Part shown: piece by piece, positions 40,763 to 50,188 of the stretch
Layout of the letters: each line of letters opens with the position of its first letter
How positions within the stretch are numbered: the first letter of the stretch is position 1
Source: Corynebacterium riegelii
GTDB taxonomy: Bacteria > Actinomycetota > Actinomycetes > Mycobacteriales > Mycobacteriaceae
NCBI RefSeq assembly: GCF_016728505.1
Contig: NZ_CP068159.1
Coordinates: 2,046,001-2,110,000, forward strand
Direction of reading: 5' to 3'
Length of the DNA: 64,000 bases
The notes under the pieces: model-generated
Told to the model about the DNA's origin: nothing
Database searches by the model: none
The model's input: only the letters and a program-made list of their open reading frames with translations
Program-made: the position numbers and the translations under genes

Positions 40763-41710
40763 ATGGTGGCAAGCAACGAAGAGCGCGGCAAGCAGGCGCT
40801 GCAGAACCTGGAGAAGGAACTGGCAGCGCGCGACCGCAAACAGGCACGCAGCCCGTGGATCACCGCAGCTGCATCGCTGGCTGTAATCGCAGCGTTGGGC
40901 GGCGGCATCTACTTCATGGCCAACCAGGACAGCAGCGATGACGTGGACAATACTGCGTCCGAATCAGAGACGACCACGCAGGAAGCTGAGGAGTTTGACG
41001 CAACTTCCTACGAGGCGGTTGCTACCGCTCGCGCAACTGCCCTGCCTGCGACGGTGGACTGCGTCTACACCGAGGACGGCCGTGATGAGTACTTCAAGGG
41101 CCTGCCGCAGACCGAAGGCGTGTCCACTGAGGGCACCGTCATGGTCAACCTGGATACTTCCGCCGGCCCGATTGGCATGACGCTGGATCGCTCCGTGTCG
41201 CCGTGCACGGTCAACGCTATTGAGTACCTGGCGGAGGACGGCTACTTCAATGACACCGTCTGCCACCGCCTGACTACTTCTGATGGCCTGAAGGTGCTGC
41301 AGTGTGGTGACCCGTCTGGCACCGGCGCTGGTGGCCCGGGCTTCCAGTTCCCAAACGAGTTCCCCACCGATGAGGCGCTTGACGGCGTTGACCTGACGCA
41401 GATGGGCATTCCGGAGGACGCAAGCGATGAAGAAAAGCGCCAGTACGCCTCGATGATGCTGCAGGATCCGCAGCGCTATGACCGTGGCACGATCGCCATG
41501 GCACACGCTGGCATTGACACGAATGGTTCCCAGTTCTTCTTGAACTACGGCCCGTCCGTGCTGCCGCCGCTGTACACCTACTTCGGCCAGATTGATAACG
41601 CTGGCTTGGAAACACTTGACGCTATCGCCGAAGCGGGCGTTGAAGGCGGTGCCCCGGACGGTGCGCCTGCTAAGGAAGTGAAGATTAACAGCGCAACCGT
41701 TGAAAAGTAG
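40763..41710 (+). CDS. Membrane-anchored cyclophilin-type peptidyl-prolyl isomerase
   Basis: 315 aa. A charged N-terminus (EERGKQALQNLEKELAARDRKQ), a membrane helix (about 32-52), an acidic linker, then a cyclophilin domain: GPIGMTLDRSVSPCTVNAIEYLAEDGYFNDTVCHRL, YDRGTIAMAHAGIDTNGSQFFLNYG, YTYFGQI. An insertion rich in Asp/Glu (TDEALDGVDLTQMGIPEDASDEEKRQ) is usual in actinobacterial members. Topology puts the enzyme outside. ATG 40763 or GTG 40766 are equally possible starts; GAGG favours the latter slightly. Confidence 0.93.
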   Translation: MVASNEERGKQALQNLEKELAARDRKQARSPWITAAASLAVIAALGGGIYFMANQDSSDDVDNTASESETTTQEAEEFDATSYEAVATARATALPATVDCVYTEDGRDEYFKGLPQTEGVSTEGTVMVNLDTSAGPIGMTLDRSVSPCTVNAIEYLAEDGYFNDTVCHRLTTSDGLKVLQCGDPSGTGAGGPGFQFPNEFPTDEALDGVDLTQMGIPEDASDEEKRQYASMMLQDPQRYDRGTIAMAHAGIDTNGSQFFLNYGPSVLPPLYTYFGQIDNAGLETLDAIAEAGVEGGAPDGAPAKEVKINSATVEK

Positions 41711-41762
41711 ATCTATTGCTAACGGTTGAATCCCTGTTACTATACTTCCCGTCACAATAGAT
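41711..41762 (+). promoter_or_regulatory. Promoter flanked by an 8-bp inverted repeat
   Basis: ATCTATTG (41711-41718) and CAATAGAT (41755-41762) are perfect inverted repeats around a -10 TATACT (41741-41746); TTGCTA at 41716 is a poor -35 at 19 bp. This should drive the small secreted-protein gene. The repeat could be an operator. Confidence 0.45.
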
Positions 41763-41786
41763 ATCCGTCACAGATTGGATTTTCGC

Positions 41787-42113
41787 ATGCAGTTCCGTAA
41801 GGGCATCATCGCTGCCGCCACCGCCGCCGCTGTTCTGACCTCTGGTGTTTCCGTCGCCGCCGCTGAGGATGGCAAGACCGGCACCACTTCGCCGACCATC
41901 AACGATGGCAAGACGAAGAAGCCGACGGAGCCGAACCAGGCTTCTCCGGCAAAGAAGGACAGCTCCTCCAACGACAGCTCCTCCAAGGAGGGCGGCTCTT
42001 CTGCAAAGGACATGAGCCCGAAGGAAATCCAGGACTGGATCGCCGTGATCACCGCAGTCATCAGCCTGCTGGGCACCCTGTTCGCTTTCGGCCAGAAGTT
42101 CATGAAGCCGTAA
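41787..42113 (+). CDS. Small secreted Ser/Lys-rich protein with C-terminal hydrophobic segment
   Basis: 108 aa from ATG 41787. A signal peptide (FRKGIIAAATAAAVLTSGVSVAAA, cleavage near AAA-ED), a low-complexity linker (SSSNDSSSKEGGSSAKD) and a C-terminal amphipathic to hydrophobic helix (WIAVITAVISLLGTLFAFGQKF). Family unknown to me. The tail could anchor it or insert into the outer mycolate membrane (inference). It has its own promoter and terminator, so it is monocistronic. Confidence 0.7.
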   Translation: MQFRKGIIAAATAAAVLTSGVSVAAAEDGKTGTTSPTINDGKTKKPTEPNQASPAKKDSSSNDSSSKEGGSSAKDMSPKEIQDWIAVITAVISLLGTLFAFGQKFMKP

Positions 42114-42134
42114 GACAGCCCTGCTGCATTCATC

Positions 42135-42170
42135 ACCGCCTTACCCTTTCGGGTGAGGCGGTTTTGATTT
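42135..42170 (+). terminator. Intrinsic terminator after the small secreted-protein gene
   Basis: ACCGCCTTACCC (42135-42146) pairs with GGGTGAGGCGGT (42151-42162) through one G-T pair, with a TTTC loop and a TTTTGATTT tail. Confidence 0.85.
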
Positions 42171-42296
42171 CTCTGGCCTGTCTAGAAGCGCCTGCAGCGG
42201 GCCATTGACCAGTGAGTGAACCCGTCACGTCCCGTGAGAATCCAATACGGAATGCTACCCTCTTTGTTGACACATCACTAAAAGAAGGGGTATCCA

Positions 42297-43364
42297 ATGA
42301 AAGCTTTCGGTTTCTTGAGCTTCGGGCATTATGCCGTCGGCGGCCAGCGCGGGCCGTCTGCGGAGAAGATCGCCAAGATCCACCTGGAGATCGCCCAGGC
42401 TGCGGACGAGATCGGCGTGAACAATGCCTCCTTCCGCGTCCACCACTTCGTGCCACAGGCGTCCGCGCCGATGCCACTGCTTGGTGCGGTTGCCGCCACC
42501 ACCAAGCAAATCGAGGTGGGCACCGGCGTGATTGACATGCGCTACGAAAATCCGCTCTACCTCGCCGAGGAGGCCGCATCCCTGTATCAGCTCTCCGGCG
42601 GACGTGTGGCCTTGGGAGTCTCCCGCGGCGCGCCCGAGGTTGCTGAGCGCGGCTGGGAGGCCTTCGGCTACAAGGGCGAGGCCCCCAACGGTGCTGACGT
42701 GGCGCGCGCCCATCTTGAGACCTTCATGGCTGCTGTCGACGGCACCGGGTTCGCCACCGCCGCACCGCTGGAGCGTCAGTACCCCAACATGTTCCAGCCC
42801 GGCTCGGCCCTGCCCGTCTTCCCCATGGCACCCGCGCTGCGCAGGCACATCTTTTACGGCTCGGGCACCCACGCGTCTGCGGAGCAGACTGCGAAGGACG
42901 GGCTGAACCTGATGTCTTCCACCCTGGTCTCCGAAACCACTGCTGAGACTCTAGGCGAGATCCAGGCTGACCAGATACGCCGCTACCGTGCCGTGTGGAA
43001 GGAAGTTGGTCACGATTGGACCCCGCGCGTGTCGGTGTCCCGCTCCATATTCCCCATCGTCGACGGTGCGGATATGCAGATGTTCGGCATGCACGCCTCC
43101 GGTTCCGATCAGGTGGGCGCTCTGCCCGACGTTGGCTCCACTACCTTCGGCCGCACCTACGCCGCCGAGCCGGACAAGCTCATTGAGCAGCTCAAGGCCG
43201 ACCCTGCGGTCATGGCCGCCGACACGCTGCTCATTACCATCCCCACCGGAATGGGCGTGGACGTCAACGTAAAGATCTTGGAAAACTTCGCCACCCACGT
43301 CGCTCCCGCGCTGGGCTGGCAGCCGAATACCGAAGGCCCAGTCACCGGCTATCCCATCGACTAA
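42297..43364 (+). CDS. LLM-class flavin-dependent oxidoreductase (luciferase-like)
   Basis: 355 aa. TIM-barrel luciferase-like monooxygenase: VGTGVIDMRYENPLYLAEEAASLYQLSGGRVALGVSRGAPE is the usual flavin-binding core, with HIFYGSGTHASAEQTAKDGLNLMSSTL later. FMNH2 or F420 could be used; the sequence does not decide. Shine-Dalgarno AGAAGG upstream of ATG. A TTGACA at 42266 has no well-placed -10. Monocistronic. Confidence 0.88.
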   Translation: MKAFGFLSFGHYAVGGQRGPSAEKIAKIHLEIAQAADEIGVNNASFRVHHFVPQASAPMPLLGAVAATTKQIEVGTGVIDMRYENPLYLAEEAASLYQLSGGRVALGVSRGAPEVAERGWEAFGYKGEAPNGADVARAHLETFMAAVDGTGFATAAPLERQYPNMFQPGSALPVFPMAPALRRHIFYGSGTHASAEQTAKDGLNLMSSTLVSETTAETLGEIQADQIRRYRAVWKEVGHDWTPRVSVSRSIFPIVDGADMQMFGMHASGSDQVGALPDVGSTTFGRTYAAEPDKLIEQLKADPAVMAADTLLITIPTGMGVDVNVKILENFATHVAPALGWQPNTEGPVTGYPID

Positions 43365-43404
43365 GTCCTTCCGGTCGCCCATTGTCGCGTTGGCGCGCAA
43401 TGCG

Positions 43405-43434
43405 TAAACCGCCGCCTCATGGCGAGGCGGCGGT
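43405..43434 (-). terminator. Hairpin terminator of the nucleotidase gene
   Basis: A perfect 11-bp stem, ACCGCCGCCTC (43408-43418) with GAGGCGGCGGT (43424-43434), loop ATGGC. On the minus strand a short TTTA follows. May act for both convergent genes. Confidence 0.7.
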
Positions 43435-43472
43435 CAGGCTCTCTGGCGTAGCACTAACGCAGTACTAGCGGG

Positions 43473-45500
43473 TTAGCCCAGGTAAGCCAGCGGGCCGAGG
43501 ATCTGGTGGATTGGGAATGCGAACGCCAACGCCAGCAGGCCAAGGACGCCTACCAGGATGCCTACGATCGGGCCAGCGCCCAGGCTGGAGCCTTCAGGCT
43601 GCTCAGGTGCAGCCGGACGCTCCACACCATCAACGATCTCCTGCGGGACCGTGATTTCGGTACCTGCATCGGTGGTAATCACCAGCGGCTCGTCCTTGTA
43701 GGTGTCTGCCGGCAGATCAATGGTCACGGTCGCGCGGCCCTGTTCACCCAGGCCCTTATCTGCCTCAGTAACAGCGTTGTCCACGTCTGCGGTCACCTCG
43801 GTCTTACCAACCTTGACGGTGACAGTCTTGGCCTGCGGCTCGCCCTCGCTGGAGTAGCTCAGGGAGCTCAGCGCGATGGTGTTTGCCTGACCAGCCTTCA
43901 GACCGCCCTCCGGCAGCACAACGCCGACGTCCTTCTGGCCAGTGCGAACCTTTGCATCGCCGGTCTTCAGGTAGTCCACAAACGCCTCAAGGTCGTTGTA
44001 GCCAACCGTGTTGCGGTTGGTCACCTTCATCGGGTCAATGAAGGCGTCGCCGCCATCAAAGAGGAAGGAGGACGCTGCTACGCGGTACTCTTTGTCCATC
44101 TCCATCGGCTTGCCATCAATGGTGACGTTGGTGATCTTCTCGCCGCGCTGGGCATCCGGGTTGTAGGTGTAGGACACGTTGTCGGACAGGCCCATGTCCA
44201 GACGCGGACGACCAGACTTCGCCTCATCTTCTGCAGTCTGCCACTGATTCTCCAGGGCTTCCTTGATAGCAGCGCCAGTCATGGTAGCTACGTCGATGCT
44301 GTTGCCAAACGGCTGGATGCCGAATGCGGTCTGGTAGGTGACATCGCCTTTGAGCAGGTCTTCGCGCACACCACCAGCGTTCATCACGCCAAGGTCAAGG
44401 TCTTGGCCCAGGAACTTTTCCAGAGCTACAAGAGCGGACTGGGCGAGCATGTTGTTCGCGGTGGACTCAGTGCCACGGTTGGAGCCCGGTTCGGCGCCAG
44501 GGTTGGAACCGCGCTTAAAGTCGCCGTCGACCTTAGCCACAACCTCCTTGCCAAGCTCCTCGGACTTCTCCTTCGCCTTCGCAACAATCGCGGCGACATT
44601 CTCATCCGGGGTGATGTTCAGCGTCTCCAGGTCCGCAAACTTGTACTGCTTGGCATCCAGCTCCACAATCTTACCCGTGGCCTTGTCAAAGGTGAAGTCA
44701 AGATCGGTCACCATCTTGCCGTACTCGTGGGACTGCGCGTACGGCACGGCAGCGTCAAGGTTCAGGTCCTTGATGTGGGAGTCACCACCAAAGACAAAGT
44801 TCACGTAGTTTTTATCCAGCTTCTCGGATGCTTCCTTAGCTGGGTCGTGGATCAGGGCGATGACAACGTCAGCCTCGCCGGCGTCCTTGATCTTCTTTGC
44901 TTCCTCATTGACCTGCAGTGCCGAGTCCTTGATCTCAAGGCCCTTGACATTTGCCGGGTTCGACTTGGAAACAGTCAGGTTGGAGGTGGTGCCCACGAGT
45001 GCAACCTTGACGCCGTCGCGCTCCACGATGGTGTACGGCTTCACCTCACGGGTGCCGTCCTCCTTGAAAATGTTGGCACCCAGCTGCTTGTCGTTGGTCC
45101 CCGGAATGATGCGCTCGATCAGGTCCTTGTAGCCCTTATCAAACTCATGGTTGCCAACTGCAATGCCGTCGGTGCCAAGCGCGTTGACAAAGTCCATCGT
45201 GTACTTGTCATCCGAAATCGCGGAGATGAACGCGGAGCCGCCTTGGTTGTCACCCGAGTTGGTCACGATCGTGTTCGGGTTCTGGGAGCGGATGTAGTTG
45301 ATGATTCCCGCAATGTTGGCGGCACCCATCTCCCCGTTGCGAGCATTCGCTTCCAAGCGGCCGTGGAAGTCGGTGATGTTGGCAACGCGGATCTTGACCT
45401 GATCAGCCTCAGCGGCGCCTGCGAACGGCGCGACGGTGATGACAAGTGCGGTGGTTGTGGTGGCAGCGATCAGCTGGCCGGCACGACGAAGGGAAAACAT
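43473..45500 (-). CDS. Secreted 5'-nucleotidase / UshA-type metallophosphatase, membrane-anchored
   Basis: 675 aa. A signal peptide (cleavage near AGAAEA, about residue 30), calcineurin-like catalytic domain (NITDFHGRLE, VTNSGDNQGGSAF, AVGNHEFDKG, FGGDSH: dimetal ligands), a 5'-nucleotidase C-terminal substrate domain (about 310-520), then a beta-rich segment and a C-terminal membrane helix (GPIVGILVGVLGLLALAFAF). Hydrolyses extracellular nucleotides. No sortase motif is visible. Stands alone with a 170-bp upstream gap in which I see no clear promoter. Confidence 0.92.
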   Translation of the reverse strand: MFSLRRAGQLIAATTTTALVITVAPFAGAAEADQVKIRVANITDFHGRLEANARNGEMGAANIAGIINYIRSQNPNTIVTNSGDNQGGSAFISAISDDKYTMDFVNALGTDGIAVGNHEFDKGYKDLIERIIPGTNDKQLGANIFKEDGTREVKPYTIVERDGVKVALVGTTSNLTVSKSNPANVKGLEIKDSALQVNEEAKKIKDAGEADVVIALIHDPAKEASEKLDKNYVNFVFGGDSHIKDLNLDAAVPYAQSHEYGKMVTDLDFTFDKATGKIVELDAKQYKFADLETLNITPDENVAAIVAKAKEKSEELGKEVVAKVDGDFKRGSNPGAEPGSNRGTESTANNMLAQSALVALEKFLGQDLDLGVMNAGGVREDLLKGDVTYQTAFGIQPFGNSIDVATMTGAAIKEALENQWQTAEDEAKSGRPRLDMGLSDNVSYTYNPDAQRGEKITNVTIDGKPMEMDKEYRVAASSFLFDGGDAFIDPMKVTNRNTVGYNDLEAFVDYLKTGDAKVRTGQKDVGVVLPEGGLKAGQANTIALSSLSYSSEGEPQAKTVTVKVGKTEVTADVDNAVTEADKGLGEQGRATVTIDLPADTYKDEPLVITTDAGTEITVPQEIVDGVERPAAPEQPEGSSLGAGPIVGILVGVLGLLALAFAFPIHQILGPLAYLG

Positions 45501-45670
45501 GCATGAGCTCCTTGAGAAAACATGAGGAAAGTTCAGCCATGTTTGTAACCCGTTGCCATGGTTTACGCAGGGTTAGCAGAGAGCTCAAATGTGTGCGAGC
45601 TGGGCTTTACACCCGAGCTTCGCCAAAAGTTCATGTTGTGGTAACCCACGTGCCGCCTGCACGCAACCGG

Positions 45671-47950
45671 CTACGCGGTGACACGGTAGATGTCGAAGAC
45701 ACCCTCAACGTTGCGGATCTGGTTCATGATCGCGCCGAGCTGCTTCGTGTCCGAAACCTCGACGGTGAGCCTGACGTTGGCAATCCGATCGTCGCTGACA
45801 TGCGATGACAACGCGCTAATAGGCAGCTTTTGCTCCGCCAATACACCGGTGAGCTCAGTGAGTAGGCCGTTGCGGTCCAAGGCTTCCACTTGAAACGTGG
45901 CAATGGATGCACTTCCGCTGCCGGTGGTGTTGGACCACGCTACGTCGATAAGCCTCTCAGGCTCATCTTTCAACTTGGTGGCATTGGTGCAATCAGCACG
46001 GTGGACCGAGACTCCCCCACCGCGGGTGACAAAGCCGAAGATCTCATCGCCCGGTACCGGCTGGCAGCACTTCGCCAACTTGGCCATCACATCCGGCTGG
46101 CCCTGGACCAGGATGCCGGGGCCGTCCGCACGCGATGCGCGCGAGATGATCTCCGCGATCGGCGCGCGCGACGCCAACGCATCCACCGCGTCGTCCTCGC
46201 TGCCATACATGGCAACCAACGCCTTCGACACATGCTGCGCCGAAACGTTGCCCGCACCAATGGCGGTATACAGCGCGTCCACATCCGCGTAGTGGAGCTG
46301 TGTTGCTACACGACGCATCCCCTCTGCCGTAAACAGCTTGTGCATCGGCAGGCCACCACGCTGCACCTCAGCAGCCAACGCATCGCGGCCGGCCTCAAGG
46401 TGTTCTTCGCGGCGCTCCTTTGCAAACCACTGGCGGATCTTCGCCTTCGCGCGTGGCGAGACCACAAAGTTTTGCCAATCGCGGGAAGGCCCAGCGTTTT
46501 GGTCCTTCGAGGTGAAGATCTCAACCCTGTCCCCAGACTTGAGCTCACTTTCCAGGGCCACCAACTTGCCATTGACCTTGGCGCCAATGCAGCGGTGGCC
46601 CACTTCCGTGTGCACGGTGTAGGCGAAATCCACCGGCGTGGATCCTGCAGGGAGGTTCACCACATCGCCCTTCGGCGTGAACGCGAAAATCTGCTGGCTG
46701 GTCAGGTCATAGCGCAGCGAGTCTAAGAACTCGTTTGGGTCGGCGGCTTCCTTCTGCCAATCCAGAAGCTGGCGCATCCACGCCATCTGGTCAACTTCTT
46801 CTTGGTTGCCCTTGTGGGAGCCCTTCGTCTCCTTGTAGCGCCAGTGTGCTGCCACGCCGAATTCCGCGTTGTAGTGCATCTCGTGCGTACGCACCTGCAC
46901 CTCAAGCGGTCGGCCCGTATCTGTCATCACCGTGGTGTGCAGCGACTGGTACACGCCGAAGCGTGGGTTTGAAATGTAGTCTTTAAAACGCCCCGGCATG
47001 GCCGAGTACAGAGCATGCACCACACCGACCGCGGCGTAGCAATCATGAACCGAATCCACAAGCACACGGATGCCCACAAGATCGAAGATCTCGTTGAACT
47101 CGTGTCCACGCACCACCATCTTTTGGTAGATGGACCAGTAGTGTTTCGGCCGGCCCATCACCTCAGCCTCAATGCCGTTTTCGCGTAACTCAGCTTGAAG
47201 CGCCCGGGTGATCTCCCCCAGCGCCCTGTCACGCGAAGGCGCACGGTCCGCAACTAGGCGAACGATCTCCTCGTACTTCTTCGGGTACAAGATGGCAAAA
47301 GCCAGGTCTTCCAGCTCCCACTTCACGCTGGCCATGCCCAAACGGTGCGCCAAAGGTGCAATAACGTCCAGAGTTTCGCGGGCCTTCTTCGCCTGCTTCT
47401 CCGGAGGCAGGAATCGCATGGTCCGCATATTGTGAAGACGGTCGCCGACCTTGATCACAAGCACACGCGGGTCTTCCGCCATGGCCACGATCATCTTGCG
47501 GATGGTCTCTGCCTCCGCAGCGGCACCTAAGGCCACCTTGTCCAGTTTGGTTACGCCATTGACTAGGCGGGCTACCTCTGGACCGAAATCGTTGGAAAGC
47601 TCCTCCAGGCTGTAGTCCGTATCCTCCACCGTGTCGTGCAACAGTGCGGCGACAATGGTTGTGGTGTCCATGCCCAACTCACCACAGATCGTGGCCACAG
47701 CCAGGGGGTGGGTAATGTACGGGTCTCCTGATTTGCGGTAGACGCCTTCGTGGAGACGCTCCGCGGTCTCATACGCACGGTTCAGCAGCTCAACGTCAGC
47801 CCTCGGGTGGTAGCGGCGATGGATGGACAAAAGCGGATCCAACACCGGGTTAATCTTCGGCCTACCACCACCGGTCAGCGACCGAGCAAGGCGAGCTGAC
47901 ATGCTACGCACACTCGGCGTCTGCCGCTTCACTGGTTTCTCATGCGTCAC
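45671..47950 (-). CDS. rel: Bifunctional (p)ppGpp synthetase/hydrolase
   Basis: 759 aa, RSH family. An N-terminal HD hydrolase ([38 protein letters not shown]), a synthetase domain ([60 protein letters not shown]), TGS ([32 protein letters not shown]) and a C-terminal ACT domain. Both active sites look intact, as in the single Rel of most actinobacteria. Follows apt, a conserved pair. Confidence 0.97.
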   Translation of the reverse strand: MTHEKPVKRQTPSVRSMSARLARSLTGGGRPKINPVLDPLLSIHRRYHPRADVELLNRAYETAERLHEGVYRKSGDPYITHPLAVATICGELGMDTTTIVAALLHDTVEDTDYSLEELSNDFGPEVARLVNGVTKLDKVALGAAAEAETIRKMIVAMAEDPRVLVIKVGDRLHNMRTMRFLPPEKQAKKARETLDVIAPLAHRLGMASVKWELEDLAFAILYPKKYEEIVRLVADRAPSRDRALGEITRALQAELRENGIEAEVMGRPKHYWSIYQKMVVRGHEFNEIFDLVGIRVLVDSVHDCYAAVGVVHALYSAMPGRFKDYISNPRFGVYQSLHTTVMTDTGRPLEVQVRTHEMHYNAEFGVAAHWRYKETKGSHKGNQEEVDQMAWMRQLLDWQKEAADPNEFLDSLRYDLTSQQIFAFTPKGDVVNLPAGSTPVDFAYTVHTEVGHRCIGAKVNGKLVALESELKSGDRVEIFTSKDQNAGPSRDWQNFVVSPRAKAKIRQWFAKERREEHLEAGRDALAAEVQRGGLPMHKLFTAEGMRRVATQLHYADVDALYTAIGAGNVSAQHVSKALVAMYGSEDDAVDALASRAPIAEIISRASRADGPGILVQGQPDVMAKLAKCCQPVPGDEIFGFVTRGGGVSVHRADCTNATKLKDEPERLIDVAWSNTTGSGSASIATFQVEALDRNGLLTELTGVLAEQKLPISALSSHVSDDRIANVRLTVEVSDTKQLGAIMNQIRNVEGVFDIYRVTA

Positions 47951-47986
47951 CGGCGCAACCTCCGATCAGGACCTCTATCGAGACCA

Positions 47987-48541
47987 CTAGCCTAGGACGA
48001 CTAGCTCAGCGTCACCGAGCTTTTCACGTCCGCCAAGGCCTGCAACCTCAAGCAGTACCACGTAGCCGACAACCTCGGCCCCAACTTGTTCAAGCAGATC
48101 GCGCGCGGCTACCAGCGTTCCGCCGGTAGCAAGCACATCATCTACAAGCACAACCTTCTTGCCTGCAAGATCAACGCCATCGGCCGGGATTTCCAGCGCT
48201 GCCGTGGAGTATTCAGTGGTGTATTCCTGCGTCACCACCGGAGGTGGCAGCTTGCCCTTCTTGCGGATAGCCAAAATACCCAGGCCCATCTCATAGGCAA
48301 CGGCAGAGCCGAGCAGGAATCCACGGGCATCAAGACCGCCAATCAGGTCCGCGCCAAGGTCTTTGCTTGCTTGGACAAGGTCGTTGACCACAGCGCGCAG
48401 CGCGTCGGCGTCAGCCAGCACCGGCGTGAGATCTTCAAACAAGACCCCTTCTTCAGGAAAATCGGGCACACGTCGGATCTTGTCCGCAAGCGCCTCTTTA
48501 GCTGACTGGTAGCAAGTGTCAGAAGATTTCACAGTAGACAT
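47987..48541 (-). CDS. apt: Adenine phosphoribosyltransferase
   Basis: 184 aa. Salvages adenine to AMP with PRPP. The PRPP loop [23 protein letters not shown] is diagnostic; [23 protein letters not shown] and [19 protein letters not shown] are Apt-specific. Located between dciAE (18 bp) and rel, as in other corynebacteria. Confidence 0.96.
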   Translation of the reverse strand: MSTVKSSDTCYQSAKEALADKIRRVPDFPEEGVLFEDLTPVLADADALRAVVNDLVQASKDLGADLIGGLDARGFLLGSAVAYEMGLGILAIRKKGKLPPPVVTQEYTTEYSTAALEIPADGVDLAGKKVVLVDDVLATGGTLVAARDLLEQVGAEVVGYVVLLEVAGLGGREKLGDAELVVLG

Positions 48542-48559
48542 CTCAGTGTTTGTGTCCTT

Positions 48560-50158
48560 TTAAGAATGAGAGGGACCATGCTGCCATCGGTTCATGTTCC
48601 AACCAATGCCAGACAGTCCCGTGTACGGCACTACGTTACCCACGTTGCGGTCAATAGCGAACGTCACGGGCTGTGCAGTGAGTGGAAGAGACGGCAAAGC
48701 GTTCCACAAGAACCCTTCCTGTGCGCGAAGCACACTTAGGTTCTCAGGCCTGTTCAGCGCTGCCGGGTATGCCGACATGGGGTCTACGGCAAACAGCAAA
48801 GCATCGGCTTGGCCTTCAAGTTCAACACGCTCCGCTGCCTCGTTGATATAAATACGTGGAAGATCTGCAAGCGTCTTGCCTTCGCCTGTCACATCAACAA
48901 TTCGCACTCCAGCCGGCTCACACGTTTTAGCCATTGAGGCAATCATTGCCGCGTAGCGTTCGCTCGGATATGGAGCGGCCACGCGAAACTCCATCCCGGA
49001 AGCCTCACGTGCAGCGTCAATGTCCACGTTCAAATACGGCTGGGCAACGTCTTCCACACGGGAGGCCAACGGGTCGTCGTTATTCAGCACATGCAACGGC
49101 GCTAGCGACACCGGGCTGCCTACAGCGTCAGACGCTGCCTTGGCCACTGAACGCGGATCGATACAGCGCGAAACAGCACGACGCTTCGCTTCATCACTCC
49201 ACGGACCTATCTCAGGAAATACCAGCATATCCGTCAATTCGCCGGAAACCGTTGGCACTACCAGCCGGTTACCCTCGGCATTCGGGTCGTGCCAGGTCGG
49301 TGTCGCATCCCTGAGCTCGCCAACAAGCAACGTGCCGTCAAGCGCCAACTGCTCTGAGTCGTAGGAACCCGGGTAGACCGTCAGCTCGGTTTCTACAGGC
49401 GCATCGCCGTAGAAGAACTCATTAGCAACCAGATCCACTTCGCCGTGCTCACCTACGCCAGCGATCTTGTAGGGTCCAAACGACACCTGCAGCTGCGGAT
49501 CAAACGCATCGAGGTTGAAGCCGCGCCGCCACACGTCTGCAATCGGGCGAAGCACCGCCGGATCTTCGGCGCGCAAACTCTGGTTCAGCTGCTCTAGGTT
49601 CATCCCCAGCTTGGCGGCAACCGCGTGCGCAGGCAACACGGTGCCAGCTTCGAAAAGCCCACGCCAACGTGCACCCCTGCCCTCTTTGAACACCACCGTG
49701 AATTCCTTGGAGCCGGGCGTGCACTGGAGGTCCGCGGTGTCGTCGAAAAGCAGCATGCTCGAGCCGAACACCTTTGGGTTAATCCCGGCGGTGAACGCCA
49801 ACAAGTAATCAGAACACGTCACCGGAGTGCCGTCAGAAAACACGGCCTCCTGGGACAGTGTGTACTTCACTCGACGCTCCGGACCGGGAATCTCCTGGGT
49901 TTTCACCAGATCCGTGTTCGGAATCATCTGGCCGTTAGGGCCCGGGACGTACACCCCCGGATACAGCCTGCCGGAGAGCACCTGCGCCTGTAGCGAACGT
50001 CCCTCCAACGAGCCGGCGTTGGTGGTACGTAGGTCAGAGGCAACCTGGTAGCCAAAGCGCTCGCCTGCATCACCGTCCTCACCGGAAGCGCAGGCAACTG
50101 CGCCGAGCATGCTGACGCACGCTGCCAACACCCCCACCATGCGCTTGATGCGCCGCAT
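48560..50158 (-). CDS. dciAE: ABC-type peptide-binding lipoprotein (DciAE-like)
   Basis: 532 aa from ATG 50158, which has GGAGG 8 nt upstream; an in-frame TTG further up would place the Shine-Dalgarno inside the gene. Lipoprotein signal with AVAC (Cys23). The mature part is a type-2 solute-binding protein of the DppA/OppA family (YTLSQEAVFSDGTPVTCSDYLLAF; SVSFGPYKI-type LQVSFGPYKIAGVG). No permease or ATPase is adjacent, and the gene lies within the sec-apt block, so a chaperone or other role has been suspected (inference). Symbol follows C. glutamicum from memory. Confidence 0.88.
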   Translation of the reverse strand: MRRIKRMVGVLAACVSMLGAVACASGEDGDAGERFGYQVASDLRTTNAGSLEGRSLQAQVLSGRLYPGVYVPGPNGQMIPNTDLVKTQEIPGPERRVKYTLSQEAVFSDGTPVTCSDYLLAFTAGINPKVFGSSMLLFDDTADLQCTPGSKEFTVVFKEGRGARWRGLFEAGTVLPAHAVAAKLGMNLEQLNQSLRAEDPAVLRPIADVWRRGFNLDAFDPQLQVSFGPYKIAGVGEHGEVDLVANEFFYGDAPVETELTVYPGSYDSEQLALDGTLLVGELRDATPTWHDPNAEGNRLVVPTVSGELTDMLVFPEIGPWSDEAKRRAVSRCIDPRSVAKAASDAVGSPVSLAPLHVLNNDDPLASRVEDVAQPYLNVDIDAAREASGMEFRVAAPYPSERYAAMIASMAKTCEPAGVRIVDVTGEGKTLADLPRIYINEAAERVELEGQADALLFAVDPMSAYPAALNRPENLSVLRAQEGFLWNALPSLPLTAQPVTFAIDRNVGNVVPYTGLSGIGWNMNRWQHGPSHS

Positions 50159-50188
50159 GCGTAAAGCCTCCTTCAACCAACTGCGCGT

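Noticed and set aside
43506..45506. 666-codon plus-strand open frame
   Set aside because: Antisense to the nucleotidase; composition of a shadow frame.
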